Shown here piece by piece: positions 36,201 through 47,467 of a stretch of 64,000 bases of DNA (positions within the stretch are counted from its first letter, which is position 1; each line of letters starts with the position of its first letter). The notes under the pieces are model-generated. The model was not told where the DNA came from. It saw nothing but the letters and a program-made list of their open reading frames with translations, and made no database searches. The DNA is from Takakia lepidozioides (Eukaryota; Streptophyta; Takakiopsida; Takakiales; Takakiaceae): positions 26,908,001 to 26,972,000 of the forward strand of contig CM060731.1 in assembly GCA_030704615.1 (NCBI GenBank). The letters run 5' to 3'. Position numbers and translations under genes: made by a program.

Positions 36201-37018
36201 GGCAGGTACAATGTTGAAGGAATTAATTGCCTTCCAAGTTGTACATGGATTCATTTATACCAAGACCAATGAGGTAGTGAGTATTGTCACGGGATGCGGG
36301 TTATACTACGCTGCTTGTTTTCTGGTACGTTATCACATTGAGCAGCACAAGATGCAATCGCGCTTTCTGAGTTATTCCAGTGGGGATCATTGGGTCTTAC
36401 CTTCGGTGCTACCTCATATGTACCTATATGAGGCAAAAGTTATGATGCAAAAGGATTCTCAAATTCGTTCATGGTTTCAAGCAGCCTGGAACAATTTGTC
36501 AACGAAGAAATTCGGCCCTGACGATATTTTCTTTAAGGGACATGTGGCATGGAAATACTTGCACAATTCCCAAGTCATTGGTACCCCACTCACCTGGACA
36601 GACAAGGAGCTCAGGGTCTTCACCAATTTTGCCATTCAGCGTTTACAGCAAGTTTTAAAGTTTAAACTTCCAGACATGGTAGGACAACATTGTATGCCTC
36701 AGAGGATTCCACAAAAAGTTCGGCAGTTAAAACACTTGAGAGGCGATGAGGATTCTGATACAACTGGTTCTTCAGCGGACTCTTTTGACATGGGAGAAGA
36801 CTATGCAATACAGATGGCAGAAAAGAAACGACGGGGGTCTCCTATGCCTGAAAGATTACCTCCATATCAGCCTCCAGAGGGCCTCACATATCCAGGTAGT
36901 GTTCAATCATCTCCGTCAACCAGAGACAGACCTCAGGCTCGCACACAGAGTCCTTCACGAGACTCTCAACGCCAGAAGGGTGCTCACTCAATAAGGTTTG
37001 CTAATCCCAAACAGTAAA
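33248..37018 (+). pseudogene. element B1 accessory protein (about 1250 residues, decayed)
   Basis: This sits in the position where Athila-type elements carry an env-like gene, but no signal peptide or membrane segment is evident. Parts: N-terminal globular domain (MEELTDYTL..., FCGNHTFMLCALHAF, VELEITPLYLQQLF, 33248-33950); an acidic middle; a long coiled coil (about 34830-35800, rich in Gln/Glu heptads); a Pro-rich linker (VPPTPQQVTVPV); a C-terminal globular domain (MPFNQIPIMLDLAWKEF to FKLPDMVGQHCMP); and an Arg/Ser tail. Stops at 33947, about 34012, 34364 and 36160 and a shift near 34935 break it. At least two stops (34364 CAG to TAG, 36160 CGA to TGA) are C-to-T changes. I recognise no family; likeness of the N-domain to plant-transposon 'mobile' domains is only an impression. 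Confidence 0.75.
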
Positions 37019-37035
37019 CCGTGAGGACACGGCTT

Positions 37036-37055
37036 TTTGAGAGGGGAAGGGGTAA
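37036..37055 (+). promoter_or_regulatory. polypurine tract of element B1
   Basis: gagaggggaaggggtaa immediately precedes the LTR start TGTTAG at 37056. Confidence 0.75.
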
Positions 37056-38099
37056 TGTTAGAGGACTGCCAGGGACTTAGACACTTATACGGGATCTGTG
37101 GGGTACCCTTAATTTTTGCACAGACTGAGACCAACACGAGCCTTAGGGGTGACAGCAGCGCACTTTAGAGGGGGGTTACACAGCCCGTCACAGCCCGTCA
37201 CAGTCCAACACAGCCCGTCACAGCTTCGCACAGCCGACACAGCCCGACACAGCCACACAGCCAGTCACAGCCCGACACAGCCCAACACAGTCGCACAGCC
37301 AGTCACAGCCCAACACAGTTGCACAGCCAGTCACAGCTCGTCACAGTTTCACACAGCCAGTCACAGCTTGACACATCTGTCACGACCATAAGGAACGATA
37401 GCAGGACAGGGAACGACTGTGAGGAACAACACCTGCGAATGGAACATGTTAGTTCACGGAGGACGGTTAGTAAGGGAAACGGTTAACGGGTAGGACTGGA
37501 AAAGGGAGATTCTTGGATCACTTCTGGGGGAAACACAGCGGAAAGGAGTGGATCGATTCTGGAGATCACTTTGGGAGGGGACTTCGGACATCACTAGGGG
37601 AAATGAGGCAGAGAGCGTATCTCTGAGCAGAAAGAGGGAAAGCACGGAGTAGGAGGAGGATGATCTGTGATGCGTAATGGAAGCAAGCAGTAGAATTATA
37701 ATGTAGAGCAGTAGAATTGTAATGTAGAGTAGTAGAATTGTAATGTAGAGCAGATTAGAGACTCCAGGGCTTCAGCCTGATACTTGATAGATATTAATTT
37801 GATATACACTTCATACTCACACTGTGTAGAGAGATCTGAGTGAAGCTGTGGAATGAATGGATGAGTTGATGGAATCCGATAGATTGATGAAGCAAACTCA
37901 TACTTAATTATCAATAGTAAGGTAGCTAGCTAACATGAATGCGGGAAGGAAAACAAATAGGAAACACCCCCATGATACACTAGCTGTAGGTCATGACTGA
38001 TTGTTCTGAGCGGGCTGAGTACTTAGAGATTTCCAACTCTTCTATCTTGGAGTTTCCGCCTCGGATAGCGAAGGGATGGGTGAGTAAAAGCCGCGCGAC
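37056..38099 (+). repeat. element B1 3' LTR
   Basis: Starts TGTTAGAGG and ends GCGCGAC at 38099. It carries the CACAGCC tandem block at about 37177-37380. At 38100 it meets the accessory ORF of copy B3 in reverse orientation; the final A of the LTR is missing there, so this edge is a rearrangement rather than a clean insertion end. Confidence 0.9.
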
Positions 38100-40171
38100 G
38101 GTACCTCTCTTGGTCAGCTTCAACCTGCCTGTATTGCTTGAAAATACTCTCATTGCGACAGATTGTATTCTTCATATCGACAATGAGTTTCACTTGCTCA
38201 ACATTCTCTGCCTCTGCCTTCGTACATCTTTCCGCTTGACTGTTTATTTCTATTGTACTTTGGTCAAGCATAGTTGTGAGTGTAGCACATTGTATGGCCA
38301 TCCTGTCATGCACTGTCTGCAACTCCGTATGTAGTGCATTCACTTCTTGCAACTTGCTTTCATGCTTCACCTGCATTTGGTATAGCTGTTGCTTATGTGC
38401 TTCGTGCAACTGGTCTTGCGCGAGGCCTGCCTCAATCAATTGTTCCTTGGCCAATTGCAAAGCCGCTTCTGTACTCTCTAAGTCTTGCTGCATCTTGAAA
38501 GTGACCTCTTCATCGACCTTGTTTGCACACTCAGTGGCAAGTCTAGCCTCAAACTCCTTCCTGAGTTCCTCCCTCAAAGCTGCCAATTGGGTAGTTGGAA
38601 CATGGGATTTGACATAAGTCCCCAACAAATTAAGTGTCATGCTTATGGAACTCATAAGCATGGCCTGTTGAGGGTCATCATGGTGAGCTTGCTGCTGTTC
38701 TCCCTGATCCTCAACAGTGTGATGCCTCACGAACCACTCAGGCCATTGCCCCACCAGATTTTCTTCCTGAACCACTTCATCCGTCACCGGTGCTGCAGTG
38801 TCTTGACATTCTACCTGTGGTACCTCCGTCACAGGTGTGTGTATTATATGCACCGCAGGGTTTCCCTTGTACAACCGTTGCACCTCCAGAATCACTGTGT
38901 CCTTGACCAGACCAGAATATTCATAGAGAAGGTCCCCCTTCTCAATTTCTGCCACCACCTGTTCTGTAATGGGAATATCTAACCCTTCTTTCTCCAAATC
39001 AATTATTTCTGGTGGAACTGCATGGACAACTTGTGGTAACTCTATGACAAGCCGAGCATCTGGCTGTGATGGCTGTGATACTGAAGTAACTTCCTCTTCC
39101 CTCTCTGAAGGTCCCTTCCAATAATAGCAGTTCTCTGTGCTGCTGTGCCCCTTCCTGCACAAGAGCTTGGGAAACATTATCATGCGGTTTCCGTGAAGCC
39201 AGTGGATCCGCCACTACAGTCTTTCCCCACCTCGGTCTCTTAGTCTGGGGTTGCCCTGTCAGTCCACCCTCACTGTGCGAAGAGCCTTGCTCTTCCATTG
39301 CAGTGGTTTCAGTCTCAAGCACTCCCATCTTATTTCTTTCTCGAGCATCAAGTATGCCAGAATCAAGAATTATTTGAGCAATGATTGGGCCAGACACTAT
39401 GATAGGAGACTTTGCGGCAGTGCCCTGTAATCTTTTCATCTCCTCTACCAGTGCATTGTACATTATGTCCGCCCATTCTACCTCTTCTCCTCTCAGGGCT
39501 TTGAGTATTTCCTCTGTGAAGGATCTGCTCAAATACTGTTGGTTCTGTTTCATGGCAAACAGAACGTTCAATACCTGGCCTACCTCCCTTAGCCCTGGGT
39601 ACACGGCCTTGGTACAAGCATAACCCTGAGTTTTAAAGAAACTCCCTTCTTGGAATAAGTCCCCTATTTGCAGTCTTGCCCTGTGCTCCTCCACATGCAC
39701 CTGACCTGCTGGCAATTGAAACAATTGCTGTAGGTATAGGGGAGTAATTTCTAATTCAACTCCCTTCACCGTTGTTGCTCCTGTCCTTGGCTCAAAGTTC
39801 TGCAAGAATTGTAACATGTATTGTCTATGGTGTTTTGCAATCCTTGCAATCGCAGCTCCTTCAGTAACTGTACCGCCTGTGGAGTAGCAATCGTTTGTTT
39901 CTGCAGGATTGTGGTGCTCTTCACGCTGATTTCCATTCCTCTCACTCTCTTCATTCTAGACCCACAGAAATGTTTTGGCTGTAACAATTGAAGAAATGCC
40001 TGCAGGGCACAAAGCATAAACGTATGGTTGCCACAAAAAACTATGGGTAATTTCTTGTAAGCCTGCGGGGCTTGCAAGCATCGATCAAGAGAAAAGATCC
40101 GCTCTGTTCTTTCATCCCTATGCCACTGCGTAAGTAATATTGCGAGCGTATAGTCTGTTAGTTCCTCCATA
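38100..40171 (-). pseudogene. element B3 accessory protein, N-terminal two-thirds
   Basis: Read from about 40171 (MEELTDYTLAILL) to 38100 (RQVEADQERY). Compared with B1, a deletion of about 16 bases near 39830 shifts the frame after LQGLQN; the next frame (39817-38999) carries VELEITPLYLQQLF and the segment after it, and a further shift near 39120 leads to 39183-38100, which holds the acidic middle and most of the coiled coil. It has none of B1's stop codons at these places, so it complements B1 as a guide to the ancestral protein. It ends abruptly at the B1 LTR edge. Confidence 0.75.
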
Positions 40172-41760
40172 GCTTCAAAGCTATAGCATTGATGGTTTGT
40201 CCCCTCGAGACGCCCGTTACTTAGAACGACGCCGACTCTTGCGCTTAAATTCCCTCCAATTTCTTGATCCCTTTTCTGGCTTTTGATTGGCTGTAACCGC
40301 TGTGACTGGATTTTAGATTTAATTTTCTTTAGTGGACTTTCCCTGCTAGACTGTCCACTAGGATAACACATGTGACAAGAATTTCGCTTTTCTGTGCTTG
40401 CCATTTGTTCTGTTGCCCCTTTTTCGTATTCATTAATGGTCCCGCCATTCATCCGAATTGATGTGCTAAGTAGGTATTTTGACGGCCATTCTTGTCCTCT
40501 TTCTTGATGACATCTGTTCTTGCACTTCCTTTCCAGCTGTGTGTTGCGCCCTGACTTCCACGTGTCCCTTTCTAAACTGGCTTCCGTCCTTTCTTCCGCC
40601 GGCCATTTCCCTGAAGTTATCATACGTCCACCTGTCACTGATTCTATGGATTGTGTAACCCTAGTAGGCTGTGTTGAGGTGTGACAGGCTGTGTCATACT
40701 GTGGTACGCTATGATAGGCTGTATTATACTTTGGTAAGCTGTGATAGGCTGTGATACGCGGTGGTAGGTTATGATAGGCTGTATTGCGCCGTGCTGGGCT
40801 GTGATAGTCTGTGTGGCGCCGTGTTGGGCTATGATAGGCTGTGTTGTGCCTTGATGGGCTGTGATAGGCTGTGTCGCACCTTGATGGGCTGTGATAGGCT
40901 GTGTCGCGCCGTGATGGGCTGTGATAGGCTGTGTCGCGCCTTGATGGGCTTTGATAGGCTGTGTCGCGCCTGTTCTGCCCGCCCTGGTCATATATGCTCG
41001 GCCTAGCGACAAGTGCTCCATACTCCGTTGGTATCACTGGCGCAGCCCGTGACTGCTTTTGCGTTTCAACATCCAAATCATGCTGCAATGGTTTGTCATG
41101 GATACCACTGTACCCCTTCAACTTATTGGCATTGACTCTTCCCAACATCTCTTTGTTAATGGTTTGTAACATGGCGGTGTTGTTATCATACATCTTTTGT
41201 ATGACATAAGGTCCTTTCCATGGTGATTTAAGCTTAGAAGCTTTAATCTTTCCCTTCTTTTGCAACCAGAGAACCAAATCTCCCGTCTTAAAAGTTTTTA
41301 TCTTGCCTTCATCAAACTGTTCTTTTCTCTTCATCTGAATTCTGGTCATGTTATCAGCTGCATCAGCACGTACTTCTTCCACATGGTATAATTCATGTTT
41401 CCTGACCTTAATTGAATCTTGCAATTCCATTCTCTTTCCCCATTCCGTTCTCATGGTAGGTAACAGAAATTCCACTGGAAGTAAAGCTTCCATACCATAA
41501 ACTAATTGGAATGGTGTATACTTAGTGGTGACTTTATATGAAGTCCTGTATGACCACAAAGCTGTCAGCAGCTTTGTATCCCAATCCGTTCTGTTTGCAT
41601 TGACTATATAAAGATATATCTTAGCCAAGATAGTACATAGTATTTTGTTGGTAGCCTCTGCCTGCCCATTACCCTGTGGGTAATATATTGTACTCTTCCT
41701 ATGCACAATCATGAACTCTTTAGTCAATAATTCAATGGTCTCATTAATGAAGTGACTTCC
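40172..41760 (-). CDS. element B3 integrase C-terminus, repeat linker and accessory fusion
   Basis: A single open frame of 653 residues (41727-39766) starts in the integrase core (MTKEFMIVHRKST, GQAEATNK), passes the integrase tail (PFQLVYGMEALLP, GDLVLWLQKKGKIKASKLKSPWKGPYVIQ) and about a dozen ten-residue repeats (RRDTAYHSPS, coded at about 40975-40660), then a basic linker, and reaches the accessory N-terminus (MEELTDYTLAILL). So in this copy the accessory domain is an in-frame extension of pol, not a separate gene. A small insertion (IYLYI) lies between AK and VNANRTDW. Upstream, TAG at 41761-41763 separates it from the rest of integrase. Confidence 0.75.
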
Positions 41761-42951
41761 CTAATCACTGATAAATTCCAAGGGACAGCCAAATCGTGTA
41801 AGTATGTTCTCATATATGAACCTTGCTGTGGACTTGGCTGTGGTGTCCCTCAAAGCTTTAGCTTCCACCCACTTCGTAGTATAATCAGTGGCTGTAATTA
41901 TGTACCTGTTCTGTGTATTCTTGGCTGGTGGGTTAATTGGTCCAACAAAGTCTAGTCCCCATTTCTGAAATGGTTCCGTAGGCATTGTAGGATGCAAGGC
42001 CATCTTCCGAGATCTCTGCAAAGGTCCTAGCCTCTGACATTCATCACAACTCTGACAATACTTGTGTACATCTTTGAACAAAGTAGGCCACCAGTAACCT
42101 GCATGTAGTATCTTCCTGCTGGTAGTCGCTTCTCCAAAATGACCTCCTGCCACTCCTTTATGAACTTCCTCCAAAACTTTATTAACTTCATGGTGGTATA
42201 AGCATCGCTTCAGCACTCCATCTGGTCCTAGCTTATACATTCTGCTCCCTACCATAGTGTAAGGTAGAGCCTTGATAGCAATTCTCTTTCTCTGCTCCTT
42301 TCCATAACTTGGTGGGCACTGACCATGAGCAAGGTAGTATCTGATTGGCCACTGCCAATCTAACCAGTCATCTGTACTTCCCTACACCACCACTGCAAAT
42401 AGACTCGCATCTGGTAATTGATCATCTAATCCCGTGGCTGGTTCTCCTGTTGATAACCCTGACAAGTGATCCGCCACAAGATGCAGCCTCCCAGGCTTGT
42501 AAACAACCTCGAACTCAAACTCGTGCAAGATTATCAACCATCTTGCTATTCTTCCGCTTATCAGAGGTTTGTTTACCAGATATATCAGAGCCTGGTGATC
42601 CACATAGAACATAAACTTCTTGCCCAACAGGTAATGCCTGAATTTCTTCACTGCATAGATCATTGCCAATGCTTCTCTTTCCGTTGTGCTATAATTTCTT
42701 TCGGCATTGTTCATCAATCGGCTAGCATAGTACACAGGTGAATCTATCCTTCCTATAACATTTTGGGCTAACACTGCTCCTAGTGCTTCTTCAGAAGCAT
42801 CACAGTGAACATGAAATATTTCCTGCCAAGTGAGGATTAATCAGCACAGGTGTAGTTGTTACTGACAATGTAAGTTCCTCAAAAGCGTGTTGACATTCAG
42901 GTGTCCATGCAAACACTGCTTCTTTCTTCAGAAGTTTGCTCAATGGTGCTG
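41761..42951 (-). pseudogene. pol: element B3 RNase H and N-terminal integrase
   Basis: Two open pieces: 42774-42382 (RNase H: STTEREALAM, FYVDHQALIYLVNKP, HLVADHLSGL) and 42255-41761 (zinc finger HKGVAGGHF...CQSCDEC and catalytic GLDFVGP, ending ISD with TAG in place of Gln). Frame breaks near 42820 and 42380 separate them from each other and from RT. Confidence 0.88.
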
Positions 42952-44092
42952 CTATCTGTGCATATCGTCTGACAAATCTTCTGTAATAGCTGGTTGTCCA
43001 AGGAATCTCCTTAGACTCTTAACATTCACTGGTGGTGGAGAGGCTTTAATGGCCTCTATTTTCCTGGGATCCACAAGAAGTCCCCTCTTACACACAATGT
43101 GTCCCAGAAGCACCCCTGAGTTCACACAGAAAGTACATTTCTTTAGATTCAGACCCAAACCTCTCATCCTGCATCTGGCCAGACATAACTCCAATTTATG
43201 CAAGTGCTCATTCTTAGAGCTGTACACACTGAAATCAGCCAAGAACACCTGCATGAAATCCTCCAGATACTCATGAAAAGATTCACTTATCACTCTCTGA
43301 AAGGTTGCTGGTGCATTACAAAGTCCAAAGGGCATGACTTTGTATGCATAAGCACCCCAGTCTGTGATGAGAGCTGTCTTTCCTTGGTCTTCTTCTGCCA
43401 CTTGCACTTGATTATAACCACTGAAGCCATCCATGAATGAGTACATCTCATGGCCTGCCACAGTGTCCAATACTGCTTCTGTGAATGGCAAAGGGAAATG
43501 ATCTTTCTTCGTACAAGCATTCAGCTTCTTGTAGTTCACACAAACTCTTAGTTTACCATTCTTCTTGGGAACTATCACAATGGGTGACAACCAAGTTGTA
43601 TACTCTATTGGGTATATGAACTTAGCCTCAGCCAACTTCTTGATCTCTTCTCCAACCTTCTGTGCATAGTTGGGATTCATTTTGTACCTTGCCTGTTTGA
43701 TTGGTACTGACCCTGGTTCCAATTCAATCTTATGCTGATAGATCTCAGGTGGTATCCCTTTTAGATCCTCGTAGCTCCAAACAAATACATCTCTGTATTT
43801 GATGAACAGACTCTTAGCTTCCTCAAAGAATTCTCGCTTCAAATCAGCTCCTACCTTCACCACCCTTGGTTCCTCTTCAGTTCCCACATTCACTTCTCTC
43901 ACCTGCTCATCAGCTGTGATTGTCCAACCAGTCACCACTTCATCCTGTAAACTCACAGTGGCTGGTTCCTCTAGGATTTCCATTTCTCCTTCTTTTTCTT
44001 CATAGAAATGTGATGGGTAACTGCTGGTTTCCTCTTCAATTGGTGTTGCTGACACTACACCACAGCAGATACTTCTTAAACAACTTAGGCCT
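42952..44092 (-). pseudogene. pol: element B3 RT fragment with mutated catalytic site
   Basis: From about 44092 (LSCLRGICCGV) through RT to a frameshift near 42985. The catalytic motif reads FLADFSV where B1 and B2 have FLDDFSV: the first catalytic aspartate is replaced by alanine, so this RT should be inactive even apart from the frameshift. Gag and protease are missing because the copy is cut by an LTR fragment at 44093. Confidence 0.9.
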
Positions 44093-44267
44093 TGTTAGAG
44101 GACTGTCTGGGACTTAGACACTTATACGGGATCTGTAGGGTACCCTTAATTTTTGCAGAGACTGAGACCAACAAGAGCCTTAGGGGTGACAGCAGCACAC
44201 TTTAGAAGGCGGTTACACATCCCGTCACAGCCAACACAGCCCGTCACAGCTTCGCTCAGCCCAACAC
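44093..44267 (+). repeat. element B LTR fragment (5' end only)
   Basis: TGTTAGAGGACTG start and the first ~175 bases of the LTR, cut inside the CACAGCC block by the left end of T2. Its continuation is not found on the other side of T2. Confidence 0.85.
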
Positions 44268-46718
44268 AGGAGGTTTACTATTTCATGAGCAGAAACCATG
44301 AGCCATGAGCCATGAGCCGCATGAGCGGTGAGCCGAAGTCTAAGATACGCGGATTTCATGAGCGGACTCCTCCAAATTTGGAAATGCGGCAGATTAAACA
44401 AGTATTAAAATAATAGTTTTTTATTTGACCTTGCCGTTTTTGGACGTTCCACATCATGTAATGCGGCGAAGATATGTCGTCAGTAACAAGTCCGCTCATG
44501 GTTTTTTAGATCCGCTCATGGAAATAAGTGACCGTGCAACGGGAAATCCAGTATACCACTGCAAAAGGACGTCGCATACTGGCCTGTATAGAGTATTCCG
44601 TGGTTTTACATGCCTTAACATTGGAATGAAGCTGACCCTTTTGCCGTGATTGAACCAATGGAGTCTGCACCAATAGAGTCTGCAGTACTTCACAATTCTG
44701 TCTTCTTCGGGTATTCGGCGGGAAAGGTTTGCAACTGAACTGGGAAATAAGGTGCCGCATTAGGGTTGGCACGTGCGAAATTTCGGAGCGGTTTGGTGTT
44801 GGCGAAGGCCGCCTCTACCAGTACCTACGACGATACTTGGAAATGTGGCGCCGCATTTCCTTGTCGGACGTCGAATGAGGAAAGCAAGTTTTCGGAAAGC
44901 AGAAAAACATGAACCCTCCAACATACAAAAATACATGCACGTGGAAACAAGTGAACGATATAGTAATATCTTAGTTCGAGCAAAACAGGTTACTGGTAGG
45001 CAAGACATATGTCGGACCTTTCTGTGGCCAGAGTCTGAGGTACTGGCAGCAGTACAGTTCTACTATCCGAAAAGGATGGGCGTACCATTGTATTGGGACC
45101 GCAAGCCAAGCTCACTGGTCCCCTGGATCCATATTCAGAAGAGTGTGAACCTCCTGGGGGCTCAACCCTGGTGCATGTATGAAGTGATGAGTTGTGGAAC
45201 TACAACGGAGTCTCTTTAGGTACACGTAGTACAAATGCTTGCAAGGGCAGTATGATGCCCCCTTGTTTGCCATGATCTGGAAGTCGGTGCAATTGCACGT
45301 GGGTAATTCTGAAATGGTGATGGTGTACACCTCATTGCGAACAGCTGAGCCTGCCGTGGCCATCTGATACACACGCCCGAATCCTGGTGGGGCACTTCTG
45401 TCGAGCTCTGGATTGTACAGTTCATCCGAAGTGCATTCCCCATCCTTTGTCTCGTTCACTTTTGAGGGAGGTCGCCGCCTCTTCGGTTTCCCCCAACGGT
45501 GTGTAGGATGCTTAGAGCTGTCGTGTCCCATTGTTTTTGCTCTCACAGGGGTCGGTGGTGGAGGCTGTGGAAGCGGAAATGGTTGTCTGGGGACGTCAGT
45601 GCGCTTGCACCATCCGAAATCCTGCGGCAGAGTAAGGGCGTCGGCCTCAACCTGACTCAGATCGCAGCCTGGTTCCACCGGCCACACCGGGGGGAGCATT
45701 GTTTGTATGCCGTACTTGGGCTTTCCATACACGCAAGTCATAATGTCGTGCCTGCAGAACCAGAACTGGGTGGTTGTCGCCTCCGCAAACTTTGCATGGA
45801 CAAATCTTCCTGTAAAAGTAGGAGCAGGGACAGCCCCATCTGGATTCCTCCTTATCATCTCTAAACAACGTTGCCGTGTATCCACACGAATTGCGGAACA
45901 CCTTCCTCGAAACGACGGCTTTGTGCGAGCAATTCTCCACTGTGATGCAGACACAGTCGTCTCCACAATGGCTTGGCCATACTGCATAACAGCGGGCGGA
46001 ATCTGGGGCAAGGGAGCGGTGGGAATTTCTCGCACGAAATCCCCGGTTGAAGGCGACGCCGATCTGGAATTTCTTGGGCTTCCACTGCTGGAAGACACAT
46101 TGTGCGGCAACATGACGGGACCTCGAGGTGCTGTCCGAATGTTCCTGTCCGATCTCCAGGAATCCTCTTCGCACCCGGGTTCCTCTTCAATCCTCCGCCT
46201 CACAGGGCGAGTCCGGACGTCCCCCTCTAGGTGTTCACCTCTGCGGTGCAGAGGCGTCCCTTTGATCTTCTCTCGCAATGCTGTCGCCCATTTCAGTGGA
46301 TTCTTGGACCGCGAAGCTGTTCGTACCAACAATTCCTCCCTGTCCGGCCCAAAGCCCCATTGTTTGCCGCTCAGGAACTTGTAGTACGTGGCTTGCTGCA
46401 TGATTGCTCTGTCAATGTCCTCCGCTGTGGCCGTCACTACGTCCACCAGATGTGCGGCAGAAGACGCTCGCCAGGAGGAGGGACCGATTCTGCCATATTC
46501 GTTTCGGCATGTCCGTGTCGGAATCCAAGCACCGCTCCTAGAAGGACACAAACAATGGTGAGGGACCAATCGAAATGTCCGTAACAGAAAGACAAATGAA
46601 CGAAAATGACAGCAGCCTACCTCCCGCATGTACTGTCCGAACTGTCGATACGAAAATGCCACCACCCCAACCAGCTGTGCAATGCTCCCAGATTGGTTGT
46701 CTCCACTGCACCTGACGT
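44268..46718. mobile_element. T-family transposon T2 (left part)
   Basis: The left end (AGGTTTACTATTTCATGAGC plus CATGAGCC repeats, then ggtgagccgaagtctaagatacgcgg) is almost identical to T1's left arm. The arm also has the T1-like isolated palindromes at about 44737 and 44839. The minus-strand SWIM gene follows. The element is cut at 46718 by a B LTR start. T3 beyond the assembly gap has the complementary right-hand parts, so T2 and T3 are probably one T element split by a B insertion. Confidence 0.75.
45112..46718 (-). CDS. T2 SWIM zinc-finger protein
   Basis: Open from the LTR junction to the stop at 45112, more than 500 residues. Visible parts: an N-terminal stretch (IAQLVGVVAFSYRQFGQYMRE; then ATAEDIDRAIMQQATYYKFL, GKQWGFGPDREELLV), a Ser-rich low-complexity region (SSSSGSPRNSRSASPS), FTGRFVHAKFAEA, a Cys/His segment (FWFCRHDIMTC), a Pro-rich run, a basic patch (GKPKRRRPPSK) and a C-terminal SWIM finger (CNCTDFQIMANKGASYCPCKH). 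It ends NMDPGDQ as in T1. SWIM fingers bind nucleic acid or protein. No DDE motif is seen, so calling it a transposase would be a guess. The N-terminus is lost at 46718. Confidence 0.75.
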
Positions 46719-46967
46719 TGTTAGAGGACTGTCGGGGACTTAGACACTTATACGGGATCTGTAGGGTACCCTTAATTTTTGCACAGACTGAGACCAAGAG
46801 GAACCTTAGGGGTGACAGCAGCGCAATGTAGAGGGGGGTACACAGCCCGTCACAGTCGTCACAGTCGACACAGCCAACACAGCCCGTCACAGCCGACACA
46901 GCAACACAGCCCGTCACAGCAGACACAGCCAACACAGCCAACAACAGCCCGTCACAGTCGTCACAGC
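46719..46967 (+). repeat. element B LTR fragment running into the gap
   Basis: TGTTAGAGGACTG start, then about 120 bases of LTR and the CACAGCC tandem block, which continues to the first N. It interrupts the T2 SWIM gene. Confidence 0.85.
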
Positions 46968-47467
46968 NNNNNNNNNNNNNNNNNNNNNNNNNNNNNNNNN
47001 NNNNNNNNNNNNNNNNNNNNNNNNNNNNNNNNNNNNNNNNNNNNNNNNNNNNNNNNNNNNNNNNNNNNNNNNNNNNNNNNNNNNNNNNNNNNNNNNNNNN
47101 NNNNNNNNNNNNNNNNNNNNNNNNNNNNNNNNNNNNNNNNNNNNNNNNNNNNNNNNNNNNNNNNNNNNNNNNNNNNNNNNNNNNNNNNNNNNNNNNNNNN
47201 NNNNNNNNNNNNNNNNNNNNNNNNNNNNNNNNNNNNNNNNNNNNNNNNNNNNNNNNNNNNNNNNNNNNNNNNNNNNNNNNNNNNNNNNNNNNNNNNNNNN
47301 NNNNNNNNNNNNNNNNNNNNNNNNNNNNNNNNNNNNNNNNNNNNNNNNNNNNNNNNNNNNNNNNNNNNNNNNNNNNNNNNNNNNNNNNNNNNNNNNNNNN
47401 NNNNNNNNNNNNNNNNNNNNNNNNNNNNNNNNNNNNNNNNNNNNNNNNNNNNNNNNNNNNNNNNNNN
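46968..47467. other. assembly gap (500 N)
   Basis: Exactly 500 undetermined bases, probably a placeholder rather than a measured length. It opens inside the CACAGCC tandem repeat, a likely cause of assembly failure. Confidence 0.98.

Noticed and set aside
46538-46620. Possible 83-base minus-strand intron in the T2 SWIM gene (donor gcgggag|gtaggc, acceptor tccttctag)
   Set aside because: Splicing it would put the two well-ordered flanking segments out of frame with each other, while the unspliced frame is open, so I did not annotate it.
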